Part shown: positions 48,478 to 61,595 of the stretch, in pieces
How positions within the stretch are numbered: position 1 is the stretch's first letter
How the letters are laid out: each line of letters starts with the position of its first letter
Source: Climacteris rufus
Lineage: Eukaryota; Chordata; Aves; Passeriformes; Climacteridae
Length of the DNA: 64,000 nucleotides
Assembly: GCA_013398175.1 (NCBI GenBank)
Contig: VZRZ01007232.1
Location: 136,414 to 200,413 of the forward strand
Reading direction: 5' to 3'
Made by a program: the position numbers and the translations under genes
The notes under the pieces: generated by a model
Told to the model about the DNA's origin: nothing
Seen by the model: only the letters and a program-made list of their open reading frames with translations
Database searches by the model: none

Positions 48478-50225
48478 GTACGTAAAATGAGACAAGTGTT
48501 AGTTTATAGATGAAGAATTATTTCCCTGGAAACGTTTGACTTGTTCATGCATAGTAGGTGTATTTAAATATTCTGGAATTAATTTGCATTGGTTATTAAA
48601 TCCAGGGCTCTTTGATTACCTCCCATTCCCTTTAGCTTAGGTCTGACGTACCATCAGAATACTCTTTTAAATTTGGTTCATACATGGTGAAATCATAGCC
48701 AGTTAATACAACATGACTTACATTAACAAGCATGACACCTGAATTTTATATGGGTATTTAAAATTACTAATGTACCTCAGATTTACACTTGGGCTTCTTC
48801 ATTCTTTTCCCAAAGAGGTTGAGTCTTACTAGTCGGTAAAATATATTGACTCTAACTATATATTAGGTTTACACTGAACCTGTTAGCTTTTTGCCAGGGG
48901 CATGGATTTTCTGTGTGTATATTTAATGTAATAATAAAGTGTCTTAATAATGCTTTTAAGCTATATATATAATTATTTAAACAATAAAAGTGCACTTTCC
49001 ATACAAGAGATTTTTTCTTTGTAGTCTGTGTTCAGTGGCATTTTAATGGAAATTCTGATTGAAATTTATATAAATAACCAGTTACATTTTAAAGAACAAG
49101 TTAATGTGTTGCTTCTTAGATAAGGATATAGAAGGCAATCATTCTAGTGCAAACCACATTTTGTTTTAAATCTCTTAGATTTATTTACAAAAGAGAACGT
49201 TTGCTTTAGATTGTGAATAATTTTTGGTCACCAAAACCTCTAAGGCTTTAGAATGGACAGATCTCATACTTCCAAGCTTTTGTTTTCTTTGAAAATACGA
49301 ACAAAAGAATCTCTGTCATTTAACCTTATCTTACCTAAATTTTCCTAGGATTGTTGTGAACCAGTATCTAAATAACATTGAGGAGGGGATGTTCTTCACA
49401 CTTGCAACAGCTTATGTTACTTTAGATGTTTAGGTATTCAAATTCTGATTTCAGGTGGCTGTGAATGAGCTCTGCCAGCTTGGTGATTTGAATTCGTTTA
49501 AAATTATGCTGGCTAACAACATAGTTTGAATAGTTTTTTTTAATTCAGTACAGGTTATCTTAAGAGTAAATCTGTGTCTTAATACAACTTACCATTTAAA
49601 AAATTATTTCTCAATTTTAAATATTAAAAAATGGCATCGGAAGGGTAACTTACTATTCTAGCTATCTATGATGTGGTCAGTCAGCACATCATTCAATTTG
49701 TCTGCCTAGGTGTGTTGTATTTTATTTTCACTGTTATACAAATACTTGGAAGCAAACATTGTTTACTGCATTACTGTAGTACAGTACAGGTGGGTAACCA
49801 GGTAATTTGTGTGATGGAATTGAATCATATTTAGGCCCAAAAATTTCTGAGCCAGTGGACTGATCACAGCCTAAGATGTTCTTGAGGAAACCCTGACTGC
49901 TGTGGTGGAGAATTTAAAAATTTGCAAGTGTTATTGCTGCAGGATTTCTGCGGCTTGGAAACCATTAAACTGTTGCTTCTCTTAAATTATATCCGAGATT
50001 TGATGGATTTTTACTTTCCCCCTGAGTTCCCCTGAAACAGAAAGCCAAAGCAGATGCAGATAGTACAGTTTTACAGTCAGAATATCTGAATGGGATCATT
50101 CTCTTTAAAAACATTGCCATGTAAAATAACTTTGCACATTTAAATAATTCACATAACTTTTCACATTTGCTTTAAACTGAAATGGAAATTAGACTTTTTT
50201 CCTTTTTTAAAGGTTTGTTTTAGGG

Positions 50226-50288
50226 TGGTTTGTTTGGTTGGTTGTTTTTTTGTTGTTTTTGTTTGTTTGTTTTTTGGGTTTTTTTTTG
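50226..50288. repeat. (TTTG)n / T-G-rich low-complexity tract
   Basis: Imperfect TTTG and TTGG units with long T runs, about 60 bases. Confidence 0.8.
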
Positions 50289-51639
50289 CTAATTAGGAAC
50301 TGGAAAATCTGGACCTGTTTTTATTCACAGATATTTCAGCATTTGCTGTTCTAGGTTGTGATCCTTTTTCACACTGAAGTCAAGTGCAAAATTCCCCTTG
50401 ACTTCAGGGAGAGCTGGATTAGCTTTACACAAAAGGACCAAATTGTCCTCTGGGATAAGTGGAGGCAACTCTATTGAAGTAGACTTCATTAGGGTATAAA
50501 ATGAAGACAAAAAAAGTGTTGCCTGCCTTAACAGGCAGTGAAATTGGATCTGTTAGCTCAAACAGTTGGGTTAATTTAGCCATTGAATCAAAGATTTTTT
50601 TTCCCTTTTTCAGTTAGACAGTACTGTTACAGCAGTTTACTGCATTGAGCAGTGAATATGATATGTCACTTGAGCTTGACTACAAATATTTTATAGAAAC
50701 TACAATCTCTTTGTGAACTCTTTTGTCCGTGTGGTGTAAAAATTATCATGAGAAAACAAGCACTTGGTAAACTATCAGCAAACTTCTGAGCAGTTTATCC
50801 TTAACTAGATGAAAGGAATCTGTTTAAATCTGTTTAAATCTGACAGGCTTTGTATGCCAAGTTGTGTGAGGTTTGGGGAGCCTTGTTTGTATTTTCAGCC
50901 TCAGGCTGGCATCCTGAGTGGCTTTCTGTTGTCTTGCTGAGGTGTGAACAGGGTAATTCATTTACACCAAAAATTGGACTGAATGTTATCCCATGTGTTT
51001 CCTGGTGGTGTCTGGAGTAATCCCATTGACTTCCACGGTAGACAGGAGTGCCTTTGGCATCTTTTATTAATGCTTTATGCAGCAGTATCTGTATTGTGTA
51101 CACAAATGATGAAGAAATAATAGTTTAAAAATGAACTCAAATATAGTGATTACTTATGTAATATTCTGCTACACGTCCTGTAAAATGTATCATTTGCACT
51201 CTTGCCTATCAAGTTTTTCTTCCAGTGCTACTGGCATCTCTTGGAATCATGAATTAATTCAACTGTGTGATTATTTTGACCTAAGCGTTTTCTGTATGGC
51301 TTTCTTGTACTTTCTTTTTGAAGTTTCACAAAGGGAGGGGGAAGGGGAGCATTGTCATCTTCTTAGAATAATTCGAGAATGAGCCCTTAATGGCTGTCCT
51401 GAATTTCTTTATTAACATTTCACAGGTGAAATAAAATCCCCTCCCTAGGAAGCTTCACAGAGCTCTTAGCTGTCTAGCATACATATCTCTGCAAAAAAAC
51501 CCTCTATGAATAACTTACTGCAATATTTAGCTGGTGTTAAGGGGTTAAGCAGTAAACTGAATTTCTCTGAAACACTTGAGGTGCTAAATTTACAAAACAA
51601 GACATAAGAAGTGTTTTAAGATTAGTCATAGTTCGGAAG

Positions 51640-52370
51640 CTTATTGAACCACCGGCATCTTCCTGGACACATCCTGTACTTTTGTGTCTTCAGCCTGCTT
51701 CATCTATTCACGGTCCCAACTGCTTTTTGGTTTTTTAGAAACTCTTGCTGCAACTTCTTTGTGACTAAGGCTCATTGTCAATCAGTCCTGTCCTCCCCAT
51801 GCCAGCCGAGTGTCCCTTAATGCAGCAATTCACTTGGCTGAACAGTGCTCATACTTTGGGGAGACGATCGCCTACCAGAGAGAGTGCCAAGCTGATTTAA
51901 CTTCGCACGAGTTTCTAAATGGGTGCTGTCAGCTGGCATTGGCCCAGGTCATCAACTGCTTGAAAATTGTTATAATCTGATTGGGATTATGTCAGAATTT
52001 GTGTAAAATATTTTAGCTAGTCACTGGGCTGCAGAGAGCATTAGTGCCCCAGCAGTGGTTGTCAGACAATCGTCCGTGGTCTGTCGGAACTACAGTGGAC
52101 GTGTCCTGGCCAAGTGTACAACACGGCCTTTAAAATGGACTCCTTTTGGCAGTACATCCCTAAATTGCTGAAAGAGTACAGGATTCATGTTGTAATCTGC
52201 TCTTCCAGTTCTATTTAATGCCACAGCATGTGTTTGAAACACTTAGTTGGGTGTATAATACAGTGTAAAACCACAACTGTAGCCTGTCATTACTGTAGTG
52301 CTTACAGAGCTGAGCTACCATTTAGCCAGTCCAGCTACTGGACTGTCTGTTACCTGGAAATGTTTGAAAG
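51640..52370. other. Unique block with retained CpGs, possible conserved non-coding element
   Basis: This block lacks any repeat signature. It keeps isolated CpGs in otherwise CpG-poor DNA, for example 'gagacgatcgcctacc', 'aacttcgcacgag', and 'caatcgtccgtggtctgtcgg' read in parts. It has balanced composition and no long open frame. Those are the features I would expect of a constrained enhancer-like element, but conservation cannot be seen from one sequence. Confidence 0.25.
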
Positions 52371-52673
52371 TGGACAGAATTTGTAAAAATTGCATCACTT
52401 CTTTGCTAGCCAAAAATTTTTGGGTGCATTTTTCGTTTTAGTGGAGGCTGAAAGGATGCTTATCATCTTAAGTACACCACCCCTTGAGTGCAGAAGGTTT
52501 AGTGCTTTGTTTTCTTTGGCCTCTGATAGTCTAAGGACAGACCTTTTCTAAGCATAGTTTGGGGCCTGATATTTCTTCACTGCACTTCTGAAGGGAAGAG
52601 AGAAGGTGAGAGAAGTTAAGGAAAAATTATGTGGAGAAGATGCTCCCTGAAATTCTTGATGTTTCTGTTTCAG

Positions 52674-52730
52674 GAAGACCAGGAAATCTGAGAAAGGAAG
52701 CTATTTCTGTCAAGAGCTGACAAAATATGG
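52674..52730 (+). CDS. Weak candidate coding exon, plus strand
   Basis: The acceptor-like 'ttcttgatgtttctgtttcag' precedes a frame reading KTRKSEKGSYFCQELTKY after one split-codon base, with a weak donor (GG|gtatta). Its end phase would fit one reading of the next candidate at 54425. The frame stays open well past the proposed donor. Product unknown. Confidence 0.2.
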
Positions 52731-53149
52731 GTATTATCCTAGATGTGTAGAAAGGATGCTGTTAACAAAATATTCAGTTTAAAGGAGAGAAAATTTCTTA
52801 CAGGCAAGGTGATAAGTAGTGAGTATATTTGGGGGTGGGGAGGAGGGTGTTTTCCTTGCTTCTCTGAGGTCATTAGGCCATTACAGCTGCAACAACATTG
52901 CCACTAGCTTGCATACATTTGCGGAGAAAAAAGAAGCATTGTTATTTCAGTGCCTGGCTGGAATAAGTAGTTTGTTAAGCAGTGCTGTGAGGTTGTTGTT
53001 TTAGGGACATCTCCATTAATAGATGTGCAACTCTTAGTAAATAAGTGTATTGTAGACATCAAAAGAAAAAAAGTAAAACAAAAGTGTATATTGGAGAAGG
53101 TGAAGAACAGGAACTAGAATGATTTCCAAATGTGAAAGACAAGAAGTTG

Positions 53150-54166
53150 ATTTGTAGCTGTCAGCATAGCATGGAGAGGAAACCACACCTAGGTACCTTG
53201 TGTGACGACTGGCTGGGTAGGTGAGAGCAGAGCAGTGAACATTGTTTATCTTGGCTTCAGTGAGGCTTTCATTGTGGTCTCCTGTAGCATCCTCATCAAC
53301 AAACCGATTAAATACATGCCAGGTGAGTGAACAGTGAAAGCAGCTGGTTCATAGACCAAGGAGGGTTGTGCTGACATCCAGAGCGACCTTGACAGACTGG
53401 ATCAATTGTCTGATGGGAGCCTCCAGAAATTCAGTAAAGGGAAATTCCAATGATCCTGAGGAGGAACAACCCAGGACATGGCAGGGTCCGAGCAGCTGAA
53501 AAGAAACTGCAGAAAAGGACCTGGGAGTTCTGGTGGGAAAGATCTACATGAGCCACCAATGTGCACTTGGAACAAAGGAGGCCACAAGTGTTCTGGCTGC
53601 ATTAGAAAAAGTTCCCAGCAGATCAAGGTGGTGATCCTTTACCCCTGCTCAGCACTGGGAAGGTCACGCTTGGGAGTGCTGTGCTTGATTCTGGACTCCC
53701 CAGCACAAAACACACTGGAGACAATCCAACAGAAGGCACTAGGATCACTGAGGGTCTGGGGAATTTCTCTGCTGAGGAGAACTGAGAGCTGGGATTGCTC
53801 AGCCTGGAGAATGCTCAGGGGTACGCTGTGTGTGTAAATAACCTAATGGGGCGGAATGAAAAGGACAGAGCCAAACTCCTCTCGGTAGTGTCCACTGATA
53901 GGATGAGGTAATGGGCACAAATTGTAATACAAAAAGTTCCATTTAAACGTCAGGAAAAAATGAAGGGTTTTTTGTGGTAAGGATGATAGATCACTGGAAC
54001 AGGTGGTCCACAAAATGTTGTGGAGTCTCCATCCTTGGCAAAAACTCAAAACCCAGCTGGACACAGCCCTGAGCAACTTGCTGTCACTGACACGCTTTGA
54101 GCAGGGGGCTGGGGTAAGCATCCTCCAGATGTCCCTTCCAGTTTCAGCTGTTCTGTGATTTTCATT
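53150..54166 (+). mobile_element. Long 5'-truncated CR1 LINE
   Basis: About 1 kb of CR1 3' sequence. It starts with a part like 'ttggcttcagtgaggcttt' (reverse transcriptase C-terminal region), then 'gaccttgacagactgg', 'aggacctgggagttctgg', 'gagccaccaatgtgc', 'ggagtgctgtgcttgattc', 'ccaacagaaggcac', 'atagatcactggaacaggtgg' in parts, 'catccttggcaaaaac', and the tail 'gtcccttccagtttcagc' with 'gttctgtgattttcatt'. The reading frame is disrupted, so it is a dead copy. It lies on the same strand as the inferred rightward gene. Confidence 0.85.
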
Positions 54167-54424
54167 AAGGGATTTAAGAGGGCCAAACCAATAAATGTGG
54201 CAGTTGAAGAGAAAGAAAATACAGGTGTTAAAAGGCAGAATATTTTTGTTTGTTTTTCCAGAGAGTATTCTTTGTTTGTTTCTCTAAGCTTTCTTATGAC
54301 AGCTTGGGAAGAGGGGAGAGATCTCTTTGCAACTGCATTGTTCTCTTGGGTGTCTTAGCTTTATGCTGTTAATACCAAGGCTGTGTATGACTTTATTGTC
54401 AGCTGTGTCCTCTCACTCCCACAG

Positions 54425-54526
54425 CAGCAGAAGTGAGGCTACTGTTAACTTTTCTGCTGCCTGGAAGACTGAGCAGCATCAGAGCCTTTCAAGCCAAGGA
54501 AGTGTTTTCATCTCATATTTGGAAAG
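54425..54526 (+). CDS. Candidate coding exon, 102 nt, plus strand
   Basis: A strong acceptor, 'tgtcctctcactcccacag', and a donor GAAAG|gtgttt bound 102 bases. Two of the three frames are open: one gives SRSEATVNFSAAWKTEQHQ and a serine-rich end (phase 2-2), the other AEVRLLLTFLLPGRLSSIR and more. The frame therefore cannot be chosen from the sequence alone. The serine-rich reading is in phase with the candidate at 52674. Product unknown. Confidence 0.28.
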
Positions 54527-55590
54527 GTGTTTTTTCAACATCTGTAATAGGGTAATTTTTTTTCTTCTTAATACTGTGAACATTTAGAATGTGAACACTA
54601 TGCTTGCTCCAATGGTCTCTTTACCAATCTTGATTTGGGTTATTTTGTTTTTCTCCCTACATTTGACTTAAGCATACTGAATTGATGAATCCATGCTGCT
54701 CTTCTGTTCCTATTAGAACTACAAGCTTCTATTAGACTGATGAAAAATACAGAGGTGAAAAAGGAGCTGAAACAGTTGCACATGGATTTAAACACACTTA
54801 TGTTTAACCTCAACATCCTGCCTGTAGAGGTATGGTCACAGTGAAACCTGGCATTTGAACTGGCACCAGAGAAAACCACTCAGTCAGTTTGTAAGACTCA
54901 TTTTCAACTCCTTGGACGTGTGAGTTAAAGGAGATGAAAGTTGGCACTATGTTGAAGAAAAATTGGGTGAATATAAACCTGAAACTTAGATGGCACGTAG
55001 AAACTGTGTTATAAAACTGCATCTTGACACAATTGGTGAGGCTAAAAATACTTGTGTATATTGTTGTAGTTCATGCCTCAAATTGCCTGCACATTGGTTG
55101 TAATTTGCACAGAAGGTCTCAATTCCAGAAATATGTTAAAAGTTTTACTTCTCTTTGAATGCTGTCTCATTTGCAAATGAATAACTGTGTCTTCACAAGC
55201 TCATTTGTGTTTTCTGGTAATTAGGACAGCTGTTACATAGTTGAATGGCTACTGCTGCATAGGAGCATGTATTTATGGAACTATTATTTACAGACTGGAA
55301 AGAGAGGGTTTTTTGATGCAATTAAATGTTTGTAGTATTGCTGTTAAAGTAAATCATGTCTGGTCTTACTGGTCTTCCTAAAGATAGTTCTTAAACCTTC
55401 TGTAGAAAAAATGAAAAACACTTCCATGCCTTTAGAGAGACCTGCTTTTGCACTTAGAAGTACAGCTTCCCAAACAGCAGACAAGCAAGGATCATTGTAC
55501 TGTAGACAGTAAGCAACAAATACAACATCTAGCTAAGATATAAATTCATGGATATGTGATCTATAGTGTCCTAATCTGTATGTGACACTA

Positions 55591-56884
55591 TTTTAGAAAA
55601 AGGCTTCAGAGATCTGTGGAACTACAAATCACTAAGCCTGACATCTGTTCCAAGTAAATCGGTCAAAACAATAACAGTGAAAATAATGTGGATAAATATG
55701 ATGTATTGAGGAAGAATTACGAGCCTTCTGTGAAGGGATGTCACATTTTGCAAACTCAGTTGAGGTTTTTTTGAAGGCAAGCACATGAATAAGTAAGATC
55801 TGACAGAAGTAGTTTACTCGGGTGTCCTACAAGCATTTGATAGGGATCCCACCAAAGAATTTTGAAGAAACTAAGCAGGGGGAAAGGATTTTATGTGTTT
55901 AAATTAATGACTAAAATATAAGAGGAAGAGTTGGACTAAATAGAGAGGGGTTCCAGGTAACTATTCTCCAGGGTTGTGTTAATAGAGCATGTTCAAGTTG
56001 ATAGGTATATAGAGGAATGTACACCTGGTATATATTCACAGACTTTACTGATGGGTAGCAGATGTGAAGACAGACCCTTGCATTACACAGGGACTTCACA
56101 TTGCTCAGCAACCAGAAGTTAAAATGGCAGATGAAATTTCCCATGTATTGCTTCATGTGTTCTATTTGGAGGTGGGGTGGAACAAGCTTGCCTTCTCATC
56201 TGAAAAGATGAGCTCAGAGCTGACTAGAAATGGTTAGGAAAGAAGGGGAGTATAATGATTATACCTTTAAAGAAATTTAATCATCTTATGCAGTTCTGTC
56301 CTGCTTAACGCTATCCCTGTGATCCCCTTAAAAAGAATGTAGTTGAAATTTTAAGGAAGACAAAATCTGAAATATGGAACAATTTCTGTAAGAGGAGCAG
56401 CATGAATTTGTTACAGTAGAAAAGGTGACCAAGAAGTGGCGTGACAGAATCCTGTAAAGCGTTCAGCAGCCAACGGGACAGAAATAGGGAGTGTTTATTC
56501 ACTGCCTTGTTTTAGTGCACACACACTAAGAGGTATCTAAAGAAAATAGCAGCTGATGAATTCAAAACAGACAAAAGGAGGTGCTTCCCAACAGAACGTG
56601 TAATTAAGCTGTAGAATTTCTTGCCTCAGGAATTTAAAGAGTCTAAACTTTACCTCAGTGTAGAGGGAAACTGCTGTTTTGTGGAAGAATCATCAAATAT
56701 CTACCTATTCTTGTTCAGGAAATCCTGCTTCTGCAACCTGCTGGGGGACCAAGGCATATTCTGGGGAAGCATTGGTATACATTTATTGTATTCCTATATG
56801 CTTCACTCAGTATCTATTGTTGGCTGCTGTAAGTGAGAGGATATTTGAATGGACATGGACCTTTGGATCTTGCTTAGTACAGCC
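55591..56884 (+). mobile_element. Ancient CR1/L3-like LINE, about 1.3 kb
   Basis: The 5' part resembles the end of a CR1-clade reverse transcriptase ORF. It has 'aaaaggcttcagagatctg', 'aactacaaatcactaagcc', 'gatgtattgaggaagaatta', 'gccttctgtgaagggatgtc', and 'tttgatagggatcccacc' with 'aaagaattttgaagaaac'. The 3' part has 'cagacaaaaggaggtgcttc' and ends in 'atggacctttggatcttgc' with 'ttagtacagcc', the L3-type tail. Many indels and stops break the frame. It is much older and more diverged than the four avian CR1 copies here. Assignment is by eye. Confidence 0.65.
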
Positions 56885-59800
56885 ATTACTTTATTTCAAA
56901 GCCTGCCCCTTTTTCATTTCTGTTATTAGTTTTCCAGCATCTTTGGTAGCAGTAGCACTCAAACTTTGGCCCACACTGGGGTGCTGAGATGTTTAAAGGG
57001 TGTTTTAGGGCCACTGGTTGCATATTCTTTTCTTTCTGAGTCCTTGTGCGTGCCACCAAAATATAAAATCTCCATAATATAAAATCCAATCATGTGTTGA
57101 GCAGGGATAGGAAGCAGGTACGTGTCAGTCAATGGCTTAATTTCATAAGACTTTATCCTCTTACTGGTGCATAGTACACTTTGGTCATGTAATGGATGTT
57201 CTGGGGAGGAGGTGTTTTTGAGTATGTACAGGTCGAACAAATGCATGGCCTGGGTTTTCTGTAGGTAGATTATTTCTGCTCTTCCTTCTGACTCCTTTGC
57301 AGTGATTTTATTCTGCACTTCCTCCTCCAGACGTGCTTATTGATAAAAATATATTTCTGTGTGTCTCTAATGACTATTGTAATAACCAAGAGATCTCTCT
57401 GTTTGTAAATTAAGAAGTAATATTGTATTGGACAGCAATATTCCATTTGAGAATATTCACACTATTTGAAACAAGAGGCTGCAATTTAATATAGCTACCC
57501 TGTTCCTTTTGTGAAGGTGACTGCCCTGCAAATCATAGGTTTTAACTGTTTGGTTCAATCATAGTAGATTATTTTGATTCAGTAGCATACTTTACTGTGT
57601 CACTGATTCTTGAATCCTTAGTCCTAGCTTTCTGTAGAAACATTTTTGAAGTTTAGGCAATTAGTAGATGTCATAAATTTTCATCCAGTTACACATAATT
57701 TTAGCTTTCTTTATGTGATTGCATTATTTTTAAATAATTATTTCATGTTCAACAGATGTTAAGACTTGTACAAAAATGTCAGAAGCATGTGGGGTTTTAT
57801 TTGAAAGGTGCACTTATTTTTCCATGAACAGACTTCTGTCTGTTGTGCAGGGTGAAAATAGTGAATGCTGGTGTTTACATACAACTTAAGCTTAATTCTA
57901 GTTTCTATTTTGAGGCAATGCTGCTTCTCACCCTATTGAAAGACAACTTTTCTAGCCTAATGTTTTGTTTCAGTGTAGATGATGACCATGGGGAGTGCCA
58001 TGCTGCTTAAACTTGTGTGTCAGCTGTCAGCAGACAGGTTGGTGAACACCAGCCTTGGCTGCCTATCCACCAGCTACTGCTGTAGGCTCCCTTTATAGTC
58101 AGTGGAGAGAAATAAGCACTTTCACTGCATGATTCATCTCACCCCCAGATGGATGTCTAAATTTGGAAGATGAATTCCACCTGAAGTCCATTACTGAATA
58201 TAAATGTCATTAGTTTAAACTAGGGAGTTATTTTAAAAGGACACTAGCTTGACTGGCACAGTGACTGAGAAGTCGTCTTCTATTTTCTTACATTAATTGT
58301 GTTTCAGAGATTTAAAATCAGCACTCTGTAGCCTGTTGTATATTTTGTGTTGTTTGAAGCTGCTCTGCCTTTACAGCAGGTTTGAAACCTAACGAGTAGG
58401 ATATATTCACATTGCTTAATTTCTAAGCATCTAGCTCTGCAAGGCTATCTGGCTCTTCTTGCCAACTGGCTTGATTTCTATGGTGAGGGGGTGACAACAG
58501 GGTTATGTGCCCTGCTCTTCTCATTGTGCTAGTCCCTGCTGTCAGAAAGTTGTCCTTCTGCTCTAAACTTTGTTAAGTGTTAGGAATTTAAAAAAAAAAA
58601 TTCAGTGTCCTTAAAATAATTGCTCCTCTACAGGAGCCTGTGTCTCTCCACTGGTTGTACACAAAATCTGTGTGAGGTGATCCAGCCTTCACATTTTGAA
58701 GTCCAAAAGGTAGGCAGTGCACATACCTTCCCTAACTTTTGTTTCTGTTTGTATGAAGCAGACACTTGGAATGGCTGATATCCTTTTAAAGTACTTTTCA
58801 TGCTGTGCCATGCTCATGCATGCAACCCCCCCCATCCCTTCTTTTTTCCTGTTTGTAGGTCTGGATTCCTGTCAGTGGCAGTCTTGTATTCTTTTCTCTC
58901 TTTTCTTTTGGGAACTCTGTTTTTGATGTCATGATTTGTGGCAACTTTTTCCTATTGATCACACTGATCAAGTCCTGCCAGACTCTATCCCTGAATCAAA
59001 AATAAGAAATTATTGGAATCCCATTGCTATTGTACCACTTCTATTTTTCTGTACTATTTATTATACTTACGCTCGGTTACCTAATGAGGCCAGTAGAGTT
59101 CTATTAAATTTGTTGTGTTTGTTTGGGGTGTTTTTGCATTGAAATGAGTGGTTTTTTAATTCCTACATCAGCCTGAACAATCTAGAAAAGTAGTTTGGGT
59201 TTACAAAATAACTCACAGTAACATTTCAGGTTATGTATGTGATAGAAAACTCTATCCTTTGAACATTTTACTCCACCAGATACAACCGTGGTGGGGAGAG
59301 AAGTTCCTCACTAGGAGCTTAAGGGAAATCACTGGTTGGAAACTTGGAAGTGAAGAGTTATTGGGTTCCTAACTGGGAGAACTGGATGTTGTTCAGATAT
59401 CATATGGGCTCCTTGCTGGTACTGACAAGGATGTAAAGCAGTCCTCAGCTCTCTTAACACACACAGCAAAATCAGAAGTAATAGCTGTGACAAGCTATGG
59501 GAAGACATGAAGGCAGGTAAAATGCATCACCAGCCCTTAGCACTAGCAGAGAATTTATCAAATATAGATTGCTGAGCACACTTAGAAAAAATACCTTCCC
59601 TGCTACAGGGGACATAAAAAAACCCCATTAGCCTCTATCAGTTGGGAGTGGCTGGATAATTCCCCCCATTCCTAGTCTGGCATTTTAATGCTGGGTGTTG
59701 TATGAGCAGAAAATGCAAACCTGTCACTTTGTGTGACAAGGAGCAATTGCTGAGCTCTCCTTTGGATGTTGAGTAGGACTTTGCTTGGGGACAATATCCC

Positions 59801-61041
59801 TTCTTCCTGTTGGGTTACTGCCAGTATTTGGTAGAAATATGAAGTGCTACCTACTGCTTCCCTGTAGATGGTTCCCTTCTGTGTATTTCTCCTTTCTTCT
59901 CCCTGTGTATTTGGGGTTTAGTGTTGTATTGTGCAGCTCTTACCCTACACCAGCCACTCCTCTGGTGGCTGCAGGTACAGGTATTTATTTACCTCTGGTT
60001 CTGCTCACTCTCACAGTTCTCACTCTTACTATTACTCTTTGTGAATAGCAGTAGATTCTAGCAGCAAACAGTCCACAAATCGCTTCGAACAGCAGAACCT
60101 GTTTTTCAACAGATTCATTTTGTGTTTAATCCAAAAGACAGTGTTTAAAAACATGCAAGATCGATTCTTAAAGTTAACCTGTGGAATTATAGTATTGCAT
60201 TACTTCCTCCTTGAGATAATGACATTTAGAAGTATTAAGTTTATAAAGCTGGCGAGGATTTAAGGAATTTTGGAAGTTTAGGAGATTTGAGCTTAGCAAA
60301 GAAATCACATTTCTGCTGGATAGGGATGGCGTGTAGCTTTTTCTCAGATATGTCTTCTTATTTGAACATAAGAGAAGTGAATACAAGTTTCTACATATCT
60401 GTAAACCATCAGTATAAGAATCAGAACACTGAAATGAGTAAGAAAACTAGATAAAAGGACATAAAATACCTCTCTCCCACCTTACAGGAGAGACATGGAA
60501 GAAGACTCTCCTTTTTCTGTTTTTATGCGGACATGATAAAATAGAGTTGTTTGAAAAGTTTGTAATTTTTATTTTGTTTTCAATAAATACTTGAGTTTAT
60601 CAGAATTTTTGGTCAGAACCTGTCAAATCTGCAGCAAGGTGTGCATATTTAAGCTCTTCTATTCATACTGCTTATTTTTGAAGTTCTGTCATTGAAATAT
60701 TTCTATCAGGCAACAGTAGTTCTTTTTGAATAGTGTTAATTTGTTGTTGCCTTCATTATTACTCATGACTGAAATCTTTCTGACCTGTGACGAAAATTTA
60801 AATAACTCGTGGAGGTTACTGAGGAATAAGTTGTTTGATGTGCTTGCTTCTGCTGAATCCCTAACATCTTCCCTCCACCCTTCAATTTAACTTTTAATTG
60901 AAGTGGAAATTGTCCTTCCTTCTGGCAATACTTTTGGAGTCGAAAGAGTATCACTAAAAGCTCTGCTTACTGGTTAGGAACCAGAAAATTTGTTACTAAA
61001 CAGCAGTTATTTGGCCTGAGGAGAATCCTGAAAAGTTTCAG
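56885..61041. other. AT-rich DNA, probable intron; few weak exon-like spots
   Basis: No repeat was recognised. From about 60052, after 'actctttgtgaatagcag', a frame stays open for some 70 codons (starting DSSSKQSTNRFEQQNLFFNR) but no convincing donor defines an exon. At 60488 the acceptor 'ctctcccaccttacag' precedes two short frames, again without a donor. These are noted, not called. Confidence 0.3.
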
Positions 61042-61156
61042 GAGCATTGTGTGCTCCTGCAAACAAGTACCCAAGTGATTGAGAACACAAAAAGGCCAAG
61101 GCATTTGACTTCCCTGTTTAGAAGAGCGTTGCCTGAACTGGTCGATAAAAACCAAC
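61042..61156 (+). CDS. Candidate coding exon, plus strand, unknown gene
   Basis: The sequence follows a 'gaaaagtttcag' acceptor with a poor pyrimidine tract. One frame is open for 38 codons; it includes IENTKRPRHLTSLFRRALPE and LVDKNQ and ends one base into a codon at donor C|gtgtgt. The other frames stop within 15 codons. The basic and Ser/Leu-rich content resembles a nuclear or cytoskeletal protein, which is only an impression. Its end phase matches the start phase of the next candidate exon, 440 bases downstream. Confidence 0.3.
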
Positions 61157-61595
61157 GTGTGTCTTTGTGCTGTGGTGTGCCCTTGTGTAAATTAACAGTA
61201 TTTACCTACATGAAATGTGTCAAAACTATTTCCTATCGCTCTTTGGTTATTAATACTTTGTTTCTCTTTTAAAGATAACTTGTAGCCCTCTAGTTGTTAG
61301 TCCAGCATCTCTTCACTCTCCTTTTCACACCCTTCTCTCCTCTGTTACCAGCTAAAACTTGCCCAAGTTATCTGCTGCGTTCACTTTGTGCATGTTCAGG
61401 GAGCAGTGGTGATGTGTTTTACGTGTTGCTGGCTAGTTCATGCTTGGAAAATGCTAAATTAGGGGGCAGGCCCATTCACTAATGTGGAAAAGCTTGAAGC
61501 AGAAAACTGATGTAATCTCAAAAATATCCTTAGAAGATGTTTGAAGACCTCAACAATTTTTTTAAGCTTTATGTTGATAAAGTTCCCCATCACAG

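Noticed and set aside
60052..60262. 70-codon open reading after an acceptor-like sequence
   Set aside because: No donor defines an exon and the end of the frame is AT-rich; kept only as a note.
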